From: Flavobacteriaceae bacterium | GTDB lineage: Bacteria > Bacteroidota > Bacteroidia > Flavobacteriales > Flavobacteriaceae | Reading direction: 5' to 3' | DNA: 32,654 bases | Assembly (NCBI GenBank): GCA_013043825.1 | Contig: JABDNM010000145.1 | Span: 1 to 32,654 of the forward strand | Part shown: positions 26,545 to 32,654 of the stretch, one piece after another | How the letters are laid out: every line of letters begins with the position of its first letter | How positions within the stretch are numbered: the stretch's first letter is position 1 | Notes under the pieces: generated by a model | Told to the model about the DNA's origin: nothing | Database searches by the model: none | The model's input: the letters and a program-made list of their open reading frames with translations, nothing else | Made by a program: the position numbers and the translations under genes

Positions 26545-27363
26545 ACCTTTGACGATCCCGTGTTCTGTCCATTTTTTCTTTTTATCCCTAACCTCTTTCC
26601 GAATCTCCAAATTTCGTTCCAATGACTCCGTGGTCTTGTATCCACGGGCATGGTCCAGGTGCAAAACGATGGCCTGATGCCGTATTTGTTTCGGCTTCAA
26701 CCCAAAATTTTCGAGACGCTCTCCCAATTCCCGGTCCGGTCCCCCATATTGCATGCGCTCATCATAACCGTTGATAGCAATAAGATCTTCCTTCCATGCG
26801 GAAGAATTACAATTATTAAAACTTGCATTAGTGGGTGTTAACAGATCGAGCAAACTGGAAACCACTGGGCCGCTATTCAATTTTAAGGCTTGTGTGCCCT
26901 TTAATTTATCCTGGGTTTTTAACCACTTCACATCGAAACAGCGTTCGGTGCGGATGTCATCTGCCTCAATCACTTCACTGGTCTTCATAGGTAGTTTACA
27001 ATATCCTCCCGAAAGGAAGTATCCTTCTTCGGCAAACTTCGCATGGGTTTCAATAAAATCTTTTCGCGGGATACAATCGCCGTCGGTAAATAGAATATAG
27101 GGTTTGGCCGCTTCGGTGATGGCCACATTCAATATTTGTTGTCGCCGATAACCATCGTCCTTATGCCAGATATGCCGCAAGGGTACGGGATAATCATTTT
27201 GAAACGATTCGATGAGTGAGCGTGTGGTGTCTCGCGAACCATCATCGGCTACGATCACTTCGTAGTTGTTATAAGTTTGGTACTTATAGCCTTCCAGTAC
27301 TTTTCGGAGCCAATCCTCCTTATTATACGTGCTAACAACCACCGATATTCCCAGACTATCCAT
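26521..27363 (-). CDS. Glycosyltransferase family 2 protein (with galactosyltransferase-like C-terminal region)
   Basis: ISVVVSTYNKEDWLRKVLEGYKYQTYNNYEVIVADDGSRDTTRSLI, ILFTDGDCIPRKDF, NGYDERMQYGGPDRELGERLENFG. Confidence 0.93.
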   Translation of the reverse strand: MDSLGISVVVSTYNKEDWLRKVLEGYKYQTYNNYEVIVADDGSRDTTRSLIESFQNDYPVPLRHIWHKDDGYRRQQILNVAITEAAKPYILFTDGDCIPRKDFIETHAKFAEEGYFLSGGYCKLPMKTSEVIEADDIRTERCFDVKWLKTQDKLKGTQALKLNSGPVVSSLLDLLTPTNASFNNCNSSAWKEDLIAINGYDERMQYGGPDRELGERLENFGLKPKQIRHQAIVLHLDHARGYKTTESLERNLEIRKEVRDKKKKWTEHGIVKGPKEQNVQ

Positions 27364-27381
27364 AACTAATGATTATTGGCG

Positions 27382-27389
27382 CAAAGGTA
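27382..27389 (-). promoter_or_regulatory. Predicted -7 box (TACCTTTG) upstream of minus-strand GT2
   Basis: Plus strand CAAAGGTA; 18 bp upstream of the ATG at 27363. Confidence 0.55.
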
Positions 27390-27466
27390 CACCTCTTTTT
27401 TGGTAAAATGAAGCTTCAAAGGGATGCTGGAATTCATCTAACCGGTTATATCTAATCTACAATTAG

Positions 27467-27474
27467 TAAGTTTG
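27467..27474 (+). promoter_or_regulatory. Predicted -7 box (TAAGTTTG) upstream of plus-strand GT2
   Basis: Exact TAnnTTTG match ending 4 bp before ATG 27479; implies a near-leaderless mRNA. Confidence 0.55.
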
Positions 27475-27478
27475 CAGC

Positions 27479-28216
27479 ATGGCAAGATTATCGGTCATCA
27501 TACCTACGTTCAACGAAGAAGCATACATAGAAGCTGCATTGCGATCGGTGCGATTTGCCGATGAAATCATCGTAGTAGATTCTTTCAGCACCGATAAGAC
27601 CAAAGAGATCGCAAGAAGATATGCCACACAATTCCTGGAACGCGAATTCGACAACTTTTCGGGCCATAAGAATTTTGGATTGCAGCATGCAACCGGGGAA
27701 TGGGTACTATTTCTGGACGCAGACGAACGTATTACCTACCCGCTCCAGGTAGAAATATTGAACGCTATAGAATCTGGAAGACACGGAGGTTATAAGTTAA
27801 ACTTTCCACATTTTTATATGAACCGGTTTTTATACCATCATAGTAATGATGTCCTCCGACTTGTAAAACGTTCGGGAGCGCATTATACCGGACTGGTTCA
27901 TGAGAAATTACACTGCGAAGGAAGCATTGGAAAACTAAAGCACCCTGTTTTACATTTTACCTACAAGGGGCTGGAACACTATATCAATAAAAAGGAAAAA
28001 TATGCTTGGTTTCAGGCGGAGCAGCTGCAAGAGAAGGGTAAGAAAGCGAGCTTGCTCGTCATGTTTTTCAAACCAGGGTATCGATTCTTCAGTTCATATA
28101 TTCTTCGGGGTGGATTCAGAGACGGAATTCCCGGATTGGTTGTAGCAGCTACCAATGCCTATGGTGTATTTTCACGCTATGTGAAATTGATACTGCTTAA
28201 CCGAGGGATGCGTTGA
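27479..28216 (+). CDS. Glycosyltransferase family 2 protein (KdtX/LgtF-like)
   Basis: LSVIIPTFNEEAYIEAALRSVRFADEIIVVDSFSTDKTKEIARRY, NFGLQHATGEWVLFLDADERIT. Confidence 0.93.
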   Translation: MARLSVIIPTFNEEAYIEAALRSVRFADEIIVVDSFSTDKTKEIARRYATQFLEREFDNFSGHKNFGLQHATGEWVLFLDADERITYPLQVEILNAIESGRHGGYKLNFPHFYMNRFLYHHSNDVLRLVKRSGAHYTGLVHEKLHCEGSIGKLKHPVLHFTYKGLEHYINKKEKYAWFQAEQLQEKGKKASLLVMFFKPGYRFFSSYILRGGFRDGIPGLVVAATNAYGVFSRYVKLILLNRGMR

Positions 28217-28217
28217 T

Positions 28218-28240
28218 GGGTATTGAATATGATCAATCCC
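28218..28240. terminator. Hairpin in convergent gap between GT2 and polysaccharide deacetylase
   Basis: GGG-t-ATTGA-ATATGA-TCAAT-CCC (8 paired bases with one bulge) directly after the GT2 stop. Confidence 0.4.
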
Positions 28241-28268
28241 TCTTCGATCACCATCTGAAAATTGTCGT

Positions 28269-28973
28269 TCAAATTAACTTTCCATACTTGATCTTCCTTC
28301 GGAATTTAGCCATCGAATATTCTCCCTTGATATCCAATCGCTGAAGCTCGAACTTGTTTTTAAACGGAAAGCGGTTGAGGCGGTTCCCAATTCGCAGACC
28401 GTAGGTAAAGCCCTTACTTTGCAATAATCGAGTAAATTGAGCTTTTTCAGGCTTCTTCCGTGGATATTTTCCATACGGATAGGCTAGGAAAGGTCCAAGT
28501 GGTAACGCCAGCTCTGAAGCCACCTGAAACGCCTTATTCGTATCGGTATCGATCTGCTCAAGCTTCATTTCGTCAAATTTTTGATGAGAATAGCTATGAT
28601 ACGCTAACTCGATCATGGCAGGATCCAACGATCGCAGGGATGCAGCGTTCATAATAGGTTTCCGTACTTTATTCCACGAGTCTTCTTTACCTACAAAATT
28701 CAAAGGAATAAAGAAAGTGGCCTTTAATCGGTATTTCTTCAGGAGTGGTACTGCGTACTCCAACTGACTCACATACCCATCGTCGAAGGTAATTACCACA
28801 TGCCTGCCGGCGGGTAATTCTTCCAGATCCATTAATTGAGATAAATGATGGCTTCGATAGCCATTCGAACTTAAAAAGCGAAACTGATCTTCTAGCTTTT
28901 CAGCAGATATGGTAAGGCCCTCACTATGATTGGGTGATACCTTGTGATACATTAATATGGGCAGCTTTGGCAC
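28269..28973 (-). CDS. Polysaccharide deacetylase family protein
   Basis: LPILMYHKVSPNHSEGL, HVVITFDDGYVSQLEYAVPLLKKYRLKATFFIP, ELAYHSYSHQKFDEM, FLAYPYGKY. ORF track start is 29090, but that would overlap the divergent GT2; in-frame GTG at 28973 (MPKLPILMYHKVS) is the preferred start. Confidence 0.88.
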   Translation of the reverse strand: MPKLPILMYHKVSPNHSEGLTISAEKLEDQFRFLSSNGYRSHHLSQLMDLEELPAGRHVVITFDDGYVSQLEYAVPLLKKYRLKATFFIPLNFVGKEDSWNKVRKPIMNAASLRSLDPAMIELAYHSYSHQKFDEMKLEQIDTDTNKAFQVASELALPLGPFLAYPYGKYPRKKPEKAQFTRLLQSKGFTYGLRIGNRLNRFPFKNKFELQRLDIKGEYSMAKFRRKIKYGKLI

Positions 28974-29033
28974 TTGGCTTTTCGGAATTAATCCTTGTAA
29001 AATTATTACTTTTACCCAAACTGAACGATTCCA

Positions 29034-29795
29034 TTGGAACAATCTAACAAAATTAGTGCCCTGGCTATAACCCTCAATGAAGCCGAGCACCTTGAACAGT
29101 TCATCAAAAGCCTATGGTTCGTCGATGAAATCATCATCGTGGATTCCTTCAGTGAAGACGATACGGTTGCCATTGCGTCCAAGTTTGACAAGGTAACTGT
29201 CGTGCAACGTGAATTTGACAATTTTAGCGACCAGAAGAATTTTGCGATCTCTCAGGCCAGTTCTGAATGGTTGGTCTTTTTCGACCCCGACGAAGAAATT
29301 TCCCGGGAAATGGGAGAAGAAATCCTTGCTACCTTACAAGATCCAAAGGCAATGGCCTATGCCGTGAAAAGAGAGCTGTATTTTATGGGAAAACGAATAA
29401 AATACAGTGGATTTCAAACCGACTGGGTCATTCGTCTCTTTCACAAGGAACATGGAAGGTACAATGGAAATCTTGTACATGAAACTTTAATGGTATCTGG
29501 AACCACGGCTAAGCTAAAAACTCGATTACCGCACCATACATATAAGAGTTTTGACGATTATACGGCGAAACTACATCGATACAGCGCATTGCAGGCGCGA
29601 ATGATGTATGAAAAAAGGAAACGGCCCAATCTGTTCCATTTCCTGTTCCGTCCTTTATATCGTTTTTGGCACCAGTACCTGCTGCGTCTCGGGATTCTGG
29701 ATGGTAAGGAAGGGTTCATCCTGGCGTACATCAATGCGTTCTCTGTGTTTAAACGTTACGTGAATTTGTGGTTGTTATACCGAAAGATCCAATGA
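29034..29795 (+). CDS. Glycosyltransferase family 2 protein (KdtX/LgtF-like), paralogue of 27479..28216
   Basis: ISALAITLNEAEHLEQFIKSLWFVDEIIIVDSFSEDDTVAIASKF, REFDNFSDQKNFAISQASSEWLVFFDPDEEIS; TTG start. Confidence 0.92.
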   Translation: MEQSNKISALAITLNEAEHLEQFIKSLWFVDEIIIVDSFSEDDTVAIASKFDKVTVVQREFDNFSDQKNFAISQASSEWLVFFDPDEEISREMGEEILATLQDPKAMAYAVKRELYFMGKRIKYSGFQTDWVIRLFHKEHGRYNGNLVHETLMVSGTTAKLKTRLPHHTYKSFDDYTAKLHRYSALQARMMYEKRKRPNLFHFLFRPLYRFWHQYLLRLGILDGKEGFILAYINAFSVFKRYVNLWLLYRKIQ

Positions 29796-29796
29796 T

Positions 29797-30864
29797 ATGA
29801 AGCAGGTATTTTTGGAATCACATAACTTAAAGAACAAGTACACCGGTTTTGGACAGTTCAACTACCATCTAATAAAAGCCTTGTCTAAAATAGAGACTAA
29901 CGACATGCAGGTCACAATCAATGCGAAGCGACCTAATGTCTGGAAGAATGAATTCGGAGATCGATTTAAATACCATAAATATCGTTCCATCACAAGGCAC
30001 AAGCCATTCAGAATTAAGAAAAAGTACGACCTCTGGCATTGCCTGAACCAGAATATCAAGATCGAACCCTTCTTCAACATTCCCTATCTGCTTACCATAC
30101 ATGACATTCACTTTGTAACTGAAGGCTCCCCGGGTATTCAAGCAAAACTAAAAGATAAATTCAATGCCAAACTGAAACGATCCAATGCCATAGTCTATAT
30201 CAGCGATTTCGCAAAACAAGACACGCACGCACACTTCGAAGTTCCTGATGTACCCGAATACGTCATCCACAATGGAAATACCATCACGAATATTATTTTG
30301 CCGGAAAACTACCATCCCGAACTCTTCCCCCATAAACCCTATTTATTTTCCATAGGGGATTTCAGTGAGCGTAAAAATTTCATGTCCTTGTTGCAAATGC
30401 TCAACTTTCTTCCCGAATATCACCTGTTACTTGCCGGAAATAAAAGTTCTTCCTATTTCCAGGAATTCATGTTGCAGGTCGAACAACTGGGCTTGCAGCA
30501 GCGAGTACAAACCGTGGGTAAAATTGAGGATTTGCAAAAACAATACTATCTCCAAAATTGTGAAGCCTTTGTATTCCCATCTCTGCGTGAAGGGTTTGGT
30601 ATTCCACCCATAGAAGCCATGCGATTCGGGAAGCCGGTATTTATATCCAATAATACATCCTTGCCCGAAATTGGAGGTGAACATAGTTTTTACTGGGATC
30701 ATTACGAGCCTCAATACATGGCTCATGTAGTTCGGTCGGGGATGGAGAAATACAAGGCAGACCAATCCTTTTATGATAACTGGTATGTTGAAAGGGCTCA
30801 AAGTTTCAGTTGGGACGAGACCGCAAAAAAATATGTGGAGGTCTATCGCAGTCTCCTAAAATAG
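29797..30864 (+). CDS. Glycosyltransferase family 4/1-type (mannosyltransferase-like)
   Basis: KPYLFSIGDFSERKNFMSLLQML, EAFVFPSLREGFGIPPIEAMRFGKPVFISNNTSLPEIGGEHSFYWDH. Confidence 0.93.
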   Translation: MKQVFLESHNLKNKYTGFGQFNYHLIKALSKIETNDMQVTINAKRPNVWKNEFGDRFKYHKYRSITRHKPFRIKKKYDLWHCLNQNIKIEPFFNIPYLLTIHDIHFVTEGSPGIQAKLKDKFNAKLKRSNAIVYISDFAKQDTHAHFEVPDVPEYVIHNGNTITNIILPENYHPELFPHKPYLFSIGDFSERKNFMSLLQMLNFLPEYHLLLAGNKSSSYFQEFMLQVEQLGLQQRVQTVGKIEDLQKQYYLQNCEAFVFPSLREGFGIPPIEAMRFGKPVFISNNTSLPEIGGEHSFYWDHYEPQYMAHVVRSGMEKYKADQSFYDNWYVERAQSFSWDETAKKYVEVYRSLLK

Positions 30865-30868
30865 GCTT

Positions 30869-31777
30869 ATGTACGATGTTGCTGTAATTATCGTGAACTA
30901 TAATACCTCAGAATATACACTGAAGTGCCTGGACGCGCTGGAACAGCACACGACCCATTCAGTCAATTTTCAAGTGATCGTTGTCGATAACGCTTCTCAA
31001 AATACCGAATACCAATTGTTGGCGCGAGAATTTCCTAAGAAAAAAAACTACACCCTGCACCGCAGTGACTTGAATACAGGGTTTGGAGGAGGAAATATGC
31101 TGGGAGTACCTTATGCAAAAGCCTCCTATCTTTTGTTTTTGAACAACGATGCATTTTTATTGAATGATGCTTTATCCATTCTGAAAAATTACATGGACCA
31201 GCACCCCACGGTAGGTGTATCGACCGCTCAGAATTTCGATGACGACCATCAATTCGTACCCTCTTTCGACCATAATAAAGGCTTTAGAAGGCTACTATTA
31301 GGAAGGGGGTTTCTCGAATCTACCAACCCTAAAAAATATCCCCGTCGGAAAGAGGAATACGTACATCCCATCAATGTGGACTGGGTGAATGGTGCTTTTA
31401 TGTTTTTCCGAAGGGATGCCTTTGAAAAAGTAGGAGGATTTGATACAAACATTTTTCTCTACTTTGAAGAAATGGATATTTGCCAGCGTCTGAAAAATGC
31501 GGGTTTTACGACGGTGTTGGTTCCGGCCGCAAAAATACTGCACGTCCAGGGAGTTAGTATTGGAAAATCGAAAGAGATCAATAAGGAGGCCTACCTTAGT
31601 TACCTTCATGTGATAAAGAAGAATTACGGATATCTAAAATATATATTCATCAAACTATACCTCGCTTTAGTATTTTTGCTGAAGCCAAAAAAATGGTATT
31701 TATTGATCACCGTCTTGTGGACGGATTTTTCGAGATCGATGAAATACAAACAAACAATTACCACCTATGAAGGCTGA
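30869..31777 (+). CDS. Glycosyltransferase family 2 protein (rhamnosyltransferase-like)
   Basis: VAVIIVNYNTSEYTLKCLDALEQHT, VIVVDNASQN, NTGFGGGNMLGVPYAKASYLLFLNNDAFL, VNGAFMFFRRDAFEKVGGFDTNIFLYFEEMDICQRLKNAGF. Confidence 0.95.
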   Translation: MYDVAVIIVNYNTSEYTLKCLDALEQHTTHSVNFQVIVVDNASQNTEYQLLAREFPKKKNYTLHRSDLNTGFGGGNMLGVPYAKASYLLFLNNDAFLLNDALSILKNYMDQHPTVGVSTAQNFDDDHQFVPSFDHNKGFRRLLLGRGFLESTNPKKYPRRKEEYVHPINVDWVNGAFMFFRRDAFEKVGGFDTNIFLYFEEMDICQRLKNAGFTTVLVPAAKILHVQGVSIGKSKEINKEAYLSYLHVIKKNYGYLKYIFIKLYLALVFLLKPKKWYLLITVLWTDFSRSMKYKQTITTYEG

Positions 31778-32327
31778 AATTGAGCAGGCATTAGCAACCT
31801 TGAAACGGGGAGGTTTGATCTTACACCCAACCGACACGGTTTGGGGTATTGGCTGTGATGCTACCAATGAACTAGCGGTGGAGAAGGTCTATGCGCTGAA
31901 AAAAAGATCGGATTCGAAAGCGCTGATCTGCCTTGTAAGCGACTTCAAAATGCTGAATCAATTTGTGGAAAATGTCCCTGAAGTAGCCTATGACATACTG
32001 AAATTTGCTGCTAAACCAACAACCATCATTTACGATGATCCCATTCGGGTGGCCGAAAATTTGATCGCCGAAGACAACTCCCTGGCGATTCGTGTTGTTC
32101 AGGATGATTTCTCTAAACAGTTGATCCGAAAATTCCGAAGACCTATCGTCTCTACTTCTGCGAATTTAAGCGGAAAGCCAACTCCTGCAAACTTCAGAGA
32201 AATAAGTTCCGAGATTTTGGAGGGCGTGGACTATGTCGTAAATTTGCACCGTACAAAAAAAGCAGCGAAACCATCGGCGATCATCAAGTTAAAGAACGAT
32301 GGAACTGTGACGGTAATTCGAAATTAA
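31767..32327 (+). CDS. L-threonylcarbamoyladenylate synthase family (Sua5/YciO/YrdC) protein
   Basis: LKRGGLILHPTDTVWGIGCDATNELAVEKVYALKKRSDSKALICLV, LAIRVVQDDFSKQLI, PIVSTSANLSGKPTPANF; overlaps upstream GT2 by 11 bp. Confidence 0.94.
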   Translation: MKAEIEQALATLKRGGLILHPTDTVWGIGCDATNELAVEKVYALKKRSDSKALICLVSDFKMLNQFVENVPEVAYDILKFAAKPTTIIYDDPIRVAENLIAEDNSLAIRVVQDDFSKQLIRKFRRPIVSTSANLSGKPTPANFREISSEILEGVDYVVNLHRTKKAAKPSAIIKLKNDGTVTVIRN

Positions 32328-32654
32328 TGTCGGTGACACCTAACTATAAAAACGCCTTAGACCTTCCTATTTTCAATACTATTTCCAAGGCGGCATCCAA
32401 TCTTGACCTCGAAACCTATGTGATTGGAGGCTACGTTCGCGATTTCATCCTGAAGCGGGACAAAAGTAACGACATAGACATTGTGGCGATAGGAAGTGGA
32501 ATCGACCTGGCCAACGAAGTAGCGCAACTACTCCCAGGGAAACACAAGGTGGCCATTTTCAAGACCTACGGAACGGCCATGATCAAGGACGGACCCATAG
32601 AGTTGGAATTTGTGGGCGCCAGAAAGGAATCGTACCATTTGAACAGTCGGAAAC
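32327..32654 (+). CDS. CCA-adding enzyme / poly(A) polymerase family nucleotidyltransferase, N-terminal part (3' truncated; not in ORF track)
   Basis: Manual translation from ATG 32327 (overlaps preceding TAA by 1 nt): MSVTPNYKNALDLPIFNTISKAASNLDLETYVIGGYVRDFILKRDKSNDIDIVAIGSGIDLANEVAQLLPGKHKVAIFKTYGTAMIKDGPIELEFVGARKESY. Confidence 0.93.
   Translation, partial: MSVTPNYKNALDLPIFNTISKAASNLDLETYVIGGYVRDFILKRDKSNDIDIVAIGSGIDLANEVAQLLPGKHKVAIFKTYGTAMIKDGPIELEFVGARKESYHLNSRK

Noticed and set aside
1-32654. CRISPR arrays, tRNA/rRNA, transposons, prophage, toxin-antitoxin, restriction-modification or retron signatures
   Set aside because: None seen: no regularly spaced repeats, no transposase/integrase/RT/Cas/restriction motifs in the ORFs, and intergenic regions are too short for most RNA genes.

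Overview
The window is a gene-dense chromosomal segment that looks like Bacteroidota, probably Flavobacteriia. The assignment rests on gene families, gene order and recurring TAnnTTTG-like -7 promoter boxes. I can support 33 protein-coding genes, two of them truncated by the window edges. No rRNA, tRNA, CRISPR array, transposase, integrase or prophage gene is visible. Left part: tandem amidohydrolases, SRPBCC protein, SpoU/TrmH-type rRNA/tRNA methyltransferase, M48 (Ste24-like) protease, RelA/SpoT, Fur-family regulator, purA, GH13 lipoprotein, OstA/LptA-like protein, class-III aminotransferase, TPR protein, two tandem DUF368 proteins, aroE, DUF349-repeat protein and a SAM methyltransferase. 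Middle part: a minus-strand ruvX-def-DUF5606-mazG block, then dapD. Right part: an envelope-polysaccharide cluster (Kdo/WaaP-like kinase, GT9, methyltransferase, three more GT2-type enzymes, a GT4-type enzyme, polysaccharide deacetylase) with frequent strand switching, then a Sua5/YciO-family protein and the start of a CCA-adding enzyme. I found no clear novel defence or mobile system. The most interesting leads are the tandem DUF368 pair, a Fur protein lacking its CxxC zinc motif, a multi-repeat DUF349 protein with an acidic N-terminus, the strand-alternating glycan cluster, and several intergenic palindromes or repeats (rel promoter, TPR-gene upstream region, degenerate heptad tract before dapD, palindromes in divergent promoters).
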